Positions 1 through 6,748 of a stretch of 13,750 nt of DNA are shown one piece after another. Each line of letters opens with the position of its first letter. Position 1 is the first letter of the stretch. The DNA is from Mucilaginibacter sp. (lineage in GTDB: Bacteria; Bacteroidota; Bacteroidia; Sphingobacteriales; Sphingobacteriaceae), in assembly GCA_019235595.1 (NCBI GenBank), contig JAFAKI010000387.1, positions 1 through 13,750 on the forward strand, in the 5' to 3' direction. Under the pieces are notes generated by a model, which saw only the letters and a list, made by a program, of their open reading frames with translations, ran no database searches and was not told the origin of the DNA. A program made the translations under genes and the position numbers.

Positions 1-601
1 GATCGTGTTTGCCTGAGTATAAAAAATGATCCTGCAGATCGGGAGTAATGAAATACTTTTCTGTATTACTGATCATAAAACCTGCATCGATTAAAGCATT
101 TACAACAACTTCCAGAGAGGGCATTTGAGCAATCGATCTTTCCAGCATCACCGGGAAATAATGATTAAGCCAATATCCCCGCATCTGGCTGGGTGTTGCG
201 GTAAATAAGACCAACGTGGCTTCCGGTTTTAAAACGCGGTTAATTTCGTGAAATGCTTTGACCAGATCTGCCCAGTGATGGATTGTTAAAGTTGCTATCG
301 CTCCGTCAAACAAAGCATCTTCAGTAGGTATGTTTTCGGCCGTGCCAATGAACCATTTAACATCATTTTTGCCCGACCTGGCAATTTTCAACATTTCCTC
401 AGACGGTTCAATCCCATAAAAAGCAAGTCCCTTACTGGTAAGCGCGGTGGTATAGTTACCCGTTCCGCAGCCAATGTCAATATACAACGCACCCTTTTGC
501 GGCAATAGCAGGTCATAAAGCCTTTCCGCCAGGTACGGATCAGCTTGCCGGGTTGAATTATATCCCTTCCCGATATTGTCATACAAGATATCGCCGTCCA
601 T
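1..601 (-). CDS. Class I SAM-dependent methyltransferase (Methyltransf_11 type), C-terminus beyond window
   Basis: The minus strand is open from an ATG at 601 to the window edge, giving 200 residues with no stop. The start follows a weak AGG/GGTAA stretch. The protein begins MDGDILYDNIGKGYNSTRQA. Motif I of the Rossmann-like methyltransferase fold is clear at about residues 49-57 (DIGCGTGNY), which binds S-adenosylmethionine. It is followed by an acidic motif II (GIEPSEEML) and a motif-IV-like stretch ending in TIHHWADL, then FHEINRVLKPE, typical of Methyltransf_11 proteins. These are cytosolic enzymes that methylate small molecules, lipids or quinones; the substrate cannot be read from the sequence. 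Roughly 40-60 C-terminal residues are probably missing. The neighbouring nucleotidyltransferase gene lies 417 bp upstream on the same strand, so a shared operon is unlikely. Confidence 0.88.
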   Translation of the reverse strand, partial: MDGDILYDNIGKGYNSTRQADPYLAERLYDLLLPQKGALYIDIGCGTGNYTTALTSKGLAFYGIEPSEEMLKIARSGKNDVKWFIGTAENIPTEDALFDGAIATLTIHHWADLVKAFHEINRVLKPEATLVLFTATPSQMRGYWLNHYFPVMLERSIAQMPSLEVVVNALIDAGFMISNTEKYFITPDLQDHFLYSGKHD

Positions 602-1018
602 AGTTACCTGATATGTTTATGATGCTGGGGTTATTTTATTCCTGATAAAGTTAATATTCTGAAATAGGTTAAATCATAAGTAATTTAAAAATTTGCTATG
701 TCACCAACGGTCGAGGAATCGTTAAATAAGGTTTGAGAAACAACACTTGTATGATCAAAATAGGCTGACAAGCTGTGAACATAAAATAACAAAACCTTGA
801 ATGAAAACTAGCCACAATCGGACTAAATTCGAACTGCTTAGCAGAAAAATATTAGAATATTATCGACTATTGTTAGATGGTTGGAGCCCCCCTCAGTACC
901 AATGAATATCTTAGCCGCTCCTATACCGCAATGTCCCGGAGTGAATACAATTCAGGCCAAATAAAATTTTTAAGTGTGCCAGGGGGGCGTTACAAAGTGG
1001 GGCGAAATTTTCATGATG
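602..1018. other. 417-bp intergenic region with no convincing gene
   Basis: AT-rich sequence between the nucleotidyltransferase and the methyltransferase. I see no tRNA, no terminator with a convincing U tract and no protein I recognise. A 62-codon plus-strand open frame at 877-1065 begins here but runs into the 3' end of the opposite gene and resembles nothing I know. Two isolated G/C runs form an inverted pair (GCCCCCCT at 886-893 and AGGGGGGC at 981-988). The region presumably carries the methyltransferase promoter, but no full TTG-N19-TAnnTTTG match was found. Confidence 0.5.
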
Positions 1019-1831
1019 TCACGAAATCCGAAGAAACCGCATCATTTCTTCGTAATACTCGATAACCGCTTTTTCCGCTTCAGTCTTCCGAATAATATGG
1101 TGTCCGAATAACTTTTCTCTTAACTGTTGATAAAGACCTATAGAATGACCAATAGATCGCATAATTGATTTTTTGTCATGTCCCGCCAGGGTATTTTTAA
1201 GTGCAGACAGATCACCTGAATTGAGCTGCATTTCTACTTTTCTTACACCCCGGGGTAAATTACCATTGCTGAGATGTAGCAGAGGCCCGAATACAACCAT
1301 TCTTAAGTATCCCATGAAATCCAGCGCCTCGAAATATTCACCGCGACCAACCTTTAACAAGCCGTAATGTACCCACGTCCAAAAACGATCTTCAATCCAT
1401 TGGTAATCTGGATGAGGGAAATTTGCCTCGGAGTGTTCTATACGATTCTGAAGTTGCTCTTCCCTATCAAATAATATTACAGGTGTTTCTATTCTTGTGC
1501 CGAATTCCTCAATTGTTACAAATTTAAGGTCAACATGGAGCAGTGGATCACTAAACAAACAGATCAACAAACGAGGTTCGCCAACGTGCTCGCCGGTGAA
1601 TGCATTTAAAAGATTTCCCAGGCGATTAGCATAGCCCGTCATCCTTTCCTTATCAGCACCGATCGGCTCAGCAGTGACTATAATCAAATCGAGATCAGAA
1701 AAGACATCAAGCTCAGCAGTGATCCATGACCCAGCCACAGCAACACCTGTAATATTTTCATCTGATCTAAGAATAGAAACTGTTTGGGAAGCAAATTTCT
1801 GGTGGCTATTTTTATAATTTGATAAGATCAT
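1019..1831 (-). CDS. Nucleotidyltransferase-fold protein (aminoglycoside adenylyltransferase-like), substrate unknown
   Basis: A 270-residue protein with the polymerase-beta-like nucleotidyltransferase signature. Gly34-Ser35 is followed eleven residues later by Asp46-x-Asp48 (SDLDLIIV), and a third carboxylate, Asp101, lies in the context HVDLKFV. These three acids would bind the two metal ions that activate an NTP for transfer to an acceptor hydroxyl. The C-terminal half (about residues 140-270) is helical and aromatic-rich, as in the substrate-binding half of ANT(6)/kanamycin-type nucleotidyltransferases, but I cannot name an acceptor. Resistance activity should not be assumed. The ATG at 1831 has no strong ribosome site. 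The gene starts 26 bp after the VOC gene stop at 1858 on the same strand, so the two are probably co-transcribed. Confidence 0.82.
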   Translation of the reverse strand: MILSNYKNSHQKFASQTVSILRSDENITGVAVAGSWITAELDVFSDLDLIIVTAEPIGADKERMTGYANRLGNLLNAFTGEHVGEPRLLICLFSDPLLHVDLKFVTIEEFGTRIETPVILFDREEQLQNRIEHSEANFPHPDYQWIEDRFWTWVHYGLLKVGRGEYFEALDFMGYLRMVVFGPLLHLSNGNLPRGVRKVEMQLNSGDLSALKNTLAGHDKKSIMRSIGHSIGLYQQLREKLFGHHIIRKTEAEKAVIEYYEEMMRFLRIS

Positions 1832-1857
1832 ATTGCAAAATTAGTTATTTGCGAATT

Positions 1858-2250
1858 TCATGAGGTGCGCTGGATAAGGTCCCACAAATTCCCGTATAGA
1901 TCTTCGAAGACTGCAACAATGCCATATGATTCGACCATTGGTTCACGAACGAACGAAATTTTATGAGCTAACATATTGTTGTAATCACGAAAGAAATCAT
2001 CAGTTTCCAGAAATAAGAAAACCCTGCCGCCCGTTTGGTTGCCAACCGTCGACAATTGCTGATCATTTGATGCCTTCGCCAGTAATAAGTTACAACCTGA
2101 AGAACCTGGAGGTTGAATTAAAACCCACCTTTTAACCTCAGACAACTTCGTGTCTTCTATAATTTCAAACTTTAGCTTTGTTACGTAAAAATTCAGAGCC
2201 TCATCATAGTCTTCAACCAACAGGGCAATATGGATGATCGATTGCTTCAT
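1858..2250 (-). CDS. VOC-superfamily (glyoxalase/bleomycin-resistance fold) protein
   Basis: A 130-residue protein with the full length of a single VOC protomer and its two beta-alpha-beta-beta-beta modules. The first strand carries a conserved His7 (IIHIALLVEDYDEALNFY), the usual first metal ligand. The second module contains GGRVFLFLETDDF at about 74-86 and ends with AVFEDLYGNLWDLIQ at about 113-127, the F-x-D-P/L-x-G-N-x-W/L-x-L signature of glyoxalase/dioxygenase-like proteins. Members include lyases, dioxygenases and drug-binding proteins; none of these activities can be assigned here. It is the first gene of a likely two-gene minus-strand unit with the nucleotidyltransferase, and a hairpin terminator at 2279-2297 separates it from the tRNA region upstream. 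Confidence 0.85.
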   Translation of the reverse strand: MKQSIIHIALLVEDYDEALNFYVTKLKFEIIEDTKLSEVKRWVLIQPPGSSGCNLLLAKASNDQQLSTVGNQTGGRVFLFLETDDFFRDYNNMLAHKISFVREPMVESYGIVAVFEDLYGNLWDLIQRTS

Positions 2251-2278
2251 TTTTGATTTTGATGGACAAAATAATAAA

Positions 2279-2297
2279 AAAACAGGCTTCCTGTTTT
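2279..2297 (-). terminator. Rho-independent terminator hairpin
   Basis: Perfect 8-bp stem AAAACAGG/CCTGTTTT with a 3-nt loop. Read on the minus strand it continues into TTTTTTATTATTTTG, a good U-rich tail. It most likely ends read-through from the tRNA-Met region just upstream and isolates the VOC gene, whose start lies 29 bp further on. The plus-strand tail TTTTCTT is weaker. Confidence 0.7.
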
Positions 2298-2370
2298 CTT
2301 GTGGAATGGTCTTGTGATTCGGAATATGGTATTGACAACTTGGGTTGAATGGATTTTATAAGCTTGTCCG

Positions 2371-2441
2371 ATTCGGGGCAGGACTCGAACATACGTCTTT
2401 TAGCCGGCGGATATGAGCCCGGCGAGTTACCAATATAAATA
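2371..2441 (-). pseudogene. Decayed tRNA-Met (initiator-type) copy
   Basis: This stretch aligns with the intact initiator tRNA located about 105 bp away. The D-arm/anticodon part (TTGGTAACTCGCCGGGCTCAT) and the T-arm part (GTTCGAGTCCTGC) are nearly identical, with a CAT anticodon at 2413-2415. It cannot fold as a tRNA. The 5' acceptor strand (ATTTATAT) does not pair with the 3' strand (CCCCGAAT), the T stem has a T-C mismatch, and six extra bases lie between anticodon and T arm. It is therefore read as a degenerate tandem duplicate. Boundaries are approximate. Confidence 0.72.
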
Positions 2442-2443
2442 AC

Positions 2444-2471
2444 AAAGCCCCGAGTTTTCACTCAAGGCTTT
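2444..2471 (-). terminator. Terminator hairpin directly downstream of tRNA-fMet
   Basis: A 12-bp stem (including two G-U pairs) closed by a GAAA tetraloop: on the minus strand, AAAGCCTTGAGT, GAAA, ACTCGGGGCTTT. It begins six bases after the tRNA discriminator base. The trailing sequence GTTATTTATATT is only moderately U-rich, so termination may be partial. The hairpin lies between the intact tRNA and its decayed copy. Confidence 0.7.
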
Positions 2472-2477
2472 TTCAGG

Positions 2478-2550
<73 letters not shown>

Positions 2551-2642
2551 CTCTATTGGCGGATTTCACCGATTTTTTTGCGATTACTCAGATTGAAATT
2601 CAGTGTAATCTTATACCCAATCTGTGAAATCTCTATTTTTAA

Positions 2643-2674
2643 TTGGGACTGCAAAGATATAATTCGTTTCTTTG
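2643..2674 (+). promoter_or_regulatory. Candidate Bacteroidota-type promoter for era
   Basis: TTG at 2643-2645, a 21-bp spacer and TTTCTTTG at 2667-2674 (one mismatch to TAnnTTTG). Predicted transcription start is near 2680, about 25 nt before the era ATG. It overlaps completely with the opposite-strand tRNA promoter. Confidence 0.5.
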
Positions 2675-2680
2675 CAGTCC
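2646..2680. repeat. Perfect 12-bp inverted repeat in the era/tRNA-fMet divergent promoter
   Basis: GGACTGCAAAGA at 2646-2657 is the exact reverse complement of TCTTTGCAGTCC at 2669-2680, with an 11-bp spacer. The arms contain the -7-like CTTTG boxes of both divergent promoters, and the -33-like TTG boxes abut their outer ends, so the dyad reflects near-symmetrical back-to-back promoters. It could also be an operator for a dimeric regulator. Confidence 0.8.
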
Positions 2681-2682
2681 AA
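2652..2682 (-). promoter_or_regulatory. Candidate promoter for tRNA-fMet
   Basis: On the minus strand, TTG (2682-2680), a 20-bp spacer and TATCTTTG (2659-2652), an exact match to the TAnnTTTG element used by the Bacteroidota primary sigma factor. The predicted start near 2645 leaves a leader of about 95 nt before the mature tRNA 5' end, to be removed by RNase P. Confidence 0.62.
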
Positions 2683-2704
2683 ATAATATTTTATTTATTT
2701 TTTT

Positions 2705-3583
2705 ATGAGTCATAAGGCAGGTTTTGTAAGCATAATTGGTAAGCCAAACGCAGGCAAGAGTACCCTTATGAACGCGCTCGTGGGCGAAAAGATGTCTATC
2801 ATCACCCCAAAAGCACAAACCACGCGGCACCGCATACTGGGCATCGTGAACGGGGAGGACTACCAAATTGTATTTTCGGATACGCCGGGCATCATGAAAC
2901 CTCATTATGCATTGCAGGAAACCATGATGCACCAGGTAAATGGCTCGCTGGTAGACGCCGACCTGGTATTGCTGGTAACCGACATCAACGAAAAGCATGA
3001 CGAGAGTGATATCCTGGAAAAATTGCAGGGCTCCTTTGCGCCATTATGTGTGATCATCAACAAGATCGATAAGTCAGACGAGGAAACGGTGAAGCAGAAA
3101 ATAACCTATTGGCAAGAAAAGTTAAACCCGAAAGCCATTTTTGCTGTTTCGGCATTGAAGGAGCATAATGTGTTGGCGGTAATGAACTTTGTAATGGAAC
3201 ATTTGCCCGAACATCCGGCTTATTACGAAAAGGATTTCCTTACCGATCGCAACGACCGCTTTTTTGCCTCAGAGATCATTCGCGAGAAGATATTTAAGAT
3301 GTACGAAAAGGAAATTCCTTATAGTACAGAAGTGATCATAACAGCTTTTAAAGAAGGGGATGAGCTGTACCGCATTAGTTCGGAAATTATTGTTGAGCGT
3401 GAGTCGCAAAAGAATATTTTGATTGGTAAGGGCGGCGAAAGCCTGAAAAAAGTTGGCACCTATGCCCGCAAGGACATGGAGGAGTTTTTCCAGAAAAAAA
3501 TCTTCCTGGAAATGTTTGTAAAGGTGATTCCCGACTGGCGCAGCAAAAAAAATTATCTGAAAAAATTCGGGTACGAAGACTAA
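2705..3583 (+). CDS. era: GTPase Era, ribosome small-subunit assembly
   Basis: A 292-residue protein of normal Era length. The G1/P-loop GKPNAGKS is at 12-19, G2 TTR at 39-41, G3 DTPG at 59-62, G4 NKID at 119-122 and G5 SAL at 149-151. The C-terminal KH domain carries the GKGG RNA-binding loop at 241-244, followed by LKKVGTYARKDME and the typical end VKVIPDWR. Era binds the 3' end of 16S rRNA and helps 30S maturation in a GTP-dependent way, working in the cytoplasm and partly at the membrane. The ATG lies after an AT-rich leader without a clear Shine-Dalgarno sequence. der follows 99 bp later on the same strand, separated by a long hairpin repeat. The gene shares a divergent promoter region with initiator tRNA. 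Confidence 0.97.
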   Translation: MSHKAGFVSIIGKPNAGKSTLMNALVGEKMSIITPKAQTTRHRILGIVNGEDYQIVFSDTPGIMKPHYALQETMMHQVNGSLVDADLVLLVTDINEKHDESDILEKLQGSFAPLCVIINKIDKSDEETVKQKITYWQEKLNPKAIFAVSALKEHNVLAVMNFVMEHLPEHPAYYEKDFLTDRNDRFFASEIIREKIFKMYEKEIPYSTEVIITAFKEGDELYRISSEIIVERESQKNILIGKGGESLKKVGTYARKDMEEFFQKKIFLEMFVKVIPDWRSKKNYLKKFGYED

Positions 3584-3677
3584 TTTAGATGTGAGATTTG
3601 AGACATGAGATATGAGACACTGCCTTAGTGACTCGCAATATAATCTCACTTCTCAAATCTCACTTCTCAAATCTAAA
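3584..3677. repeat. Long imperfect hairpin repeat (GATTTGAGA type) between era and der
   Basis: The left arm 3584-3617 starts at the base after the era stop and the right arm 3644-3677 ends six bases before the der start. The two 34-nt arms pair at 27 of 34 positions around a 26-nt loop. Each arm is built from a roughly 7-nt unit (TTTGAGA/AGTGAGA). It fills almost the whole era-der gap and would form a strong RNA stem, perhaps attenuating or stabilising the mRNA. Confidence 0.85.
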
Positions 3678-3682
3678 CAAGA

Positions 3683-4984
3683 ATGAGCAATATAGTAGCA
3701 ATAGTAGGCAGGCCGAATGTGGGCAAGTCGACCTTATATAACCGATTAACCGAAACGCGCAAAGCCATTGTGGACGATTTTAGCGGCGTTACGCGCGACC
3801 GTCACTATGGCGTTGCCGAGTGGATCAACCGCCCGTTTACGGTGATCGACACCGGAGGCTATGTGGCCCATTCTGAAGACGTTTTTGAGGCTGCCATACG
3901 CGAACAGGTGGTTATTGCTATTGAAGAAGCTACAGTGATCCTTTTCCTGGTGGATGTAACTACAGGTATTACCGATCTGGACGATGAGATTGCCGCCCTC
4001 CTACGCCGCAGTAAGAAGCCGGTGTATGTGGTGGTGAACAAGGTAGACAATAATTCACAACAATCAGATGCTACTGTGTTTTATAGTTTGGGTTTGGGCG
4101 AGATATACAACATCTCCTCTATGACCGGATCAGGAACCGGCGAGTTATTAGACGCTGTAGTAAAGGATTTTGACGACGAGCCGCTTGAAGAAAATGCACT
4201 GCCCAAATTCGCCATCGTTGGCCGCCCGAACGTGGGTAAGTCTTCTATCATTAACTCGCTGATCGGCAAAGAGCGCAATATTGTTACCCCGATTGCTGGG
4301 ACCACACGTGATTCAATCCATATTCATTATAACCAGTACGGTCACGATTTTATGCTGGTTGATACTGCGGGTTTGCGTAAAAAGACCAAGGTTAAAGAGA
4401 ATATCGAGTTCTACTCGGTAATGCGGACCATCAAGGCATTAGAAGAAGCTGATGTGGTGATCCTGATGATCGACGCGGTAGAAGGCATCGAATCGCAGGA
4501 CATCAATATTTTTCACTTAGCAGAAAAGAATAAAAAAGGCATCGTGATTGTGGTGAACAAATGGGATTTGATCGAAAAAAATAACAAAACCAGCAAGGTT
4601 TTCGAGGAAATGATCCGGAATAAGATCGCACCGTTTACAGATGTTCCGGTTGTATTCACTTCGGTTACCGAGAAGCAGCGAGTATTGCGCGTAATTGAAA
4701 CGGCAGAAAAGGTTTACGAAAACCGCAAGAAAAAAATTCCTACCTCAAAATTGAACGAGGTGATGCTGCCAATAATCGAGAGCTTCCCGCCGCCATCCAC
4801 TAAAGGCAAATACGTCAAAATAAAATACATCACCCAACTGAATGGTGTGGCGCCGATGTTTGCCTTTTTCTGTAACCTGCCGCAATATATCAAAGAACCA
4901 TATCAGCGCTTTTTGGAAAATAAACTGCGTGAGAACTTTGATTTTACGGGCGTTCCGGTACAGATATTCTTCAGGCAGAAGTAG
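3683..4984 (+). CDS. der: Ribosome biogenesis GTPase Der (EngA)
   Basis: A 433-residue protein with two tandem GTPase domains, the hallmark of Der. The first has GRPNVGKS at 9-16, DTGG at 56-59 and NKVD at 119-122. The second has GRPNVGKS at 180-187, TTRD at 207-210, DTAG at 227-230 and NKWD at 292-295. A C-terminal KH-like domain follows from about 350, ending VPVQIFFRQK. Der acts in 50S subunit assembly, binding 23S rRNA-containing precursors. The length and all nucleotide-binding motifs are complete. It follows era on the same strand and is probably co-transcribed with it, subject to the hairpin in the 99-bp gap. It converges with the S41 protease gene; the two stop codons are only 57 bp apart, with a hairpin repeat between them. 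Confidence 0.97.
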   Translation: MSNIVAIVGRPNVGKSTLYNRLTETRKAIVDDFSGVTRDRHYGVAEWINRPFTVIDTGGYVAHSEDVFEAAIREQVVIAIEEATVILFLVDVTTGITDLDDEIAALLRRSKKPVYVVVNKVDNNSQQSDATVFYSLGLGEIYNISSMTGSGTGELLDAVVKDFDDEPLEENALPKFAIVGRPNVGKSSIINSLIGKERNIVTPIAGTTRDSIHIHYNQYGHDFMLVDTAGLRKKTKVKENIEFYSVMRTIKALEEADVVILMIDAVEGIESQDINIFHLAEKNKKGIVIVVNKWDLIEKNNKTSKVFEEMIRNKIAPFTDVPVVFTSVTEKQRVLRVIETAEKVYENRKKKIPTSKLNEVMLPIIESFPPPSTKGKYVKIKYITQLNGVAPMFAFFCNLPQYIKEPYQRFLENKLRENFDFTGVPVQIFFRQK

Positions 4985-4990
4985 TTTTCA

Positions 4991-5042
4991 GATGTGCAAA
5001 TGAGTAGATGTGCAAATTAAATAATCAAAACCATCTGCACAT
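4991..5042. repeat. GATGTGCA-type hairpin repeat between convergent der and protease genes
   Basis: 8-nt units GATGTGCA-AATGAGTA-GATGTGCA run from 4991. The arm ATGTGCAAAT (5008-5017) pairs 9 of 10 with ATCTGCACAT (5033-5042) across a 15-nt AT-rich loop. It starts 6 bp after the der stop and its right edge touches the protease stop codon. It likely serves as a bidirectional terminator or 3'-end stabiliser. The segment 4991-5017 is identical over 27 nt to 8327-8353. Confidence 0.82.
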
Positions 5043-6640
5043 TAATTCGAGTCCTTCTGATTAATAGTAGCAATAGCCTTCTTCAGCGTCTCGTCGTCAC
5101 TGTTTAGTGCCTGGTAGTAAGCGCTATCTCCCCATTTGAAACGGGCAGCAAAGGCTTTGAGAAGTAATTTGATATTACCTTTTGAGATTTTTACTTCCTT
5201 TGAGTCCATCTCTTTCAGCGTTTTGGAGGCGTAAACTATAAAATCGTCAAACTGATTATCGGTTACGGTATAATCATTCAAAAAGCTGTCATCGGTTTTA
5301 TAGTTGTTCAATATGCCCTGCATCTTGTCAATCACAAAGGCGCTGAAAAGCTGCTGGTTGCCCAATTCCTGTATCAGCATGGTATTACCGGTGGTATCAG
5401 CCGGAACAAATACGTCGGGCATAATGCCGCCTCCGCTAAAGACTTTACGGCCAGATGAGGTATGATACACCGCTGCCTTTTTAAAGCTGCTGTCTTTTAA
5501 ATAATTTTCTTCAGAGAATAGTTCGCCTTTCTGTACGCGTTCGTTTACTTCGTTGTGATAACTTTCTGTACCTTCTTTATATGATTTTTGTATTGAACGA
5601 CCAGATGGCGTGTAATACCTTGCCACTGTAAGGTTAACTGCCGAACCATCGTTAAAAGTGAATTGCTGCTGAACCAGCCCCTTGCCAAATGAACGCCTGC
5701 CGACAATAACTGCCCGGTCAAAATCCTGCAGTGCCCCGGCCAGTATTTCGCTTGCCGATGCAGAGTATTCATCTATCAAAACCGCCAGCTTGCCTTCTTT
5801 AAATAAACCCGAGTCGGTCGCTAAGTACTCAGCGCGTGGTTCATGAACACCTTTGGTGTATACAATCAGTTTGCCTTTTTCCAGGAACTCGCTGGCCAGT
5901 TCGGTAGCCGCGCTCAGGTAGCCGCCACCGTTTCCTCGAAGGTCAAGTACCAGCTTTTGCATACCTTTGGCCTTTAGCTTTTTAAGCGCATCGCGAAAAT
6001 CAGGATCGGTAGTTGCTGCAAACTTGCTGATCTTGATATAGCCTGTCGATGGCGTAGCCATATAGGATGCGTCGAGACTACTCAGGTCTACATGTCCGCG
6101 TTTGAGGTGATAAACTTTTATAGATTGATCAGCAGGTTTTAAAACGGAAAGAATTATCTCAGAATCACTTTCACCCTTAAAAAGTTTATTTACAAATGAT
6201 GGCGTAAGCTTAGTGCCCGAAATTTTTTTATTGTTTATCTCAATCACTTTATCGCCATCAACAATTCCTGCTTTTTGAGCCGGGCCGTCACCGTAAACCT
6301 GTGTGATTACTAAAGTATCTCGAAGGATCTGGTATTCAATACCGATGCCGTTAAACCCACCATCGAGCCGCTCGTTAATAGACTCGGCCTGTTGAGGTGG
6401 TAAGTAGAGCGAATGCGGGTCGAGGTTTTGGAGCAGGTTGTTTACCGCAACGCCCTCAATACTGTCTACATTCACCGAGTCGACATAATTGTGATGCACC
6501 AGCTGCAATACTTTTGAAATTTTACTGCTGCCCGGAAAAGAGAAACCGCGGCGGGGACTTTCGGCCAGGTATAAACCAATGGCTACACCTAACAGAATAA
6601 GAATTGTTGACCGGAAAATAATCTGCGCCGCTCTTTTCAT
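5042..6640 (-). CDS. S41 family C-terminal processing peptidase (CtpA-like)
   Basis: A 532-residue protease. A hydrophobic anchor lies at about residues 7-26 with no obvious signal-peptidase site, so the enzyme is probably tethered to the inner membrane and faces the periplasm. A PDZ domain spans about 90-170 (GIGIEYQ through AGIVDGDKVIEINN) and would bind substrate C-termini. The S41 core follows: LDLRGNGGG at 232-240, then SASASEI with the likely catalytic Ser295, and FGKG with Lys320. The 25-residue Ser-Lys spacing matches the Ser/Lys dyad of plant D1 protease. A C-terminal extension of about 150 residues is present, as in Bacteroidota homologues. Such proteases trim or degrade periplasmic proteins and affect cell-wall enzymes. 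The gene diverges from murQ and converges on der. Confidence 0.93.
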   Translation of the reverse strand: MKRAAQIIFRSTILILLGVAIGLYLAESPRRGFSFPGSSKISKVLQLVHHNYVDSVNVDSIEGVAVNNLLQNLDPHSLYLPPQQAESINERLDGGFNGIGIEYQILRDTLVITQVYGDGPAQKAGIVDGDKVIEINNKKISGTKLTPSFVNKLFKGESDSEIILSVLKPADQSIKVYHLKRGHVDLSSLDASYMATPSTGYIKISKFAATTDPDFRDALKKLKAKGMQKLVLDLRGNGGGYLSAATELASEFLEKGKLIVYTKGVHEPRAEYLATDSGLFKEGKLAVLIDEYSASASEILAGALQDFDRAVIVGRRSFGKGLVQQQFTFNDGSAVNLTVARYYTPSGRSIQKSYKEGTESYHNEVNERVQKGELFSEENYLKDSSFKKAAVYHTSSGRKVFSGGGIMPDVFVPADTTGNTMLIQELGNQQLFSAFVIDKMQGILNNYKTDDSFLNDYTVTDNQFDDFIVYASKTLKEMDSKEVKISKGNIKLLLKAFAARFKWGDSAYYQALNSDDETLKKAIATINQKDSN

Positions 6641-6650
6641 ACCGTGACGA

Positions 6651-6679
6651 CAAAGTTAATCAATTGAAATTGAAGGCAA
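6651..6679 (-). promoter_or_regulatory. Candidate promoter for the S41 protease gene
   Basis: On the minus strand, TTG (6679-6677), an 18-bp spacer and TAACTTTG (6658-6651), an exact TAnnTTTG match. The G of the -7 box lies 10 bp before the ATG codon, so the predicted transcript would start only a few bases upstream of the start codon. Confidence 0.6.
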
Positions 6680-6748
6680 ATAATTATATACACGCATTAC
6701 TTACATTTAATGATTTTTAACGAATTTTGTTACAAGAACATATAAAAA

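Noticed and set aside
388..582. 64-codon minus-strand frame
   Set aside because: It is another frame of the methyltransferase gene, whose DIGCGTGNY motif is read in the frame starting at 601.
877..1065. 62-codon plus-strand open frame beginning MVGAPLSTNEYL
   Set aside because: No recognisable family, no ribosome site, and its last third is antisense to the 3' end of the nucleotidyltransferase gene.
2213..2461. 82-codon minus-strand frame
   Set aside because: It translates the decayed tRNA, a terminator hairpin and the start of the VOC gene; no protein character.
2639..2998. Minus-strand frame over the start of era
   Set aside because: Antisense shadow of era; the era reading has all five G motifs.
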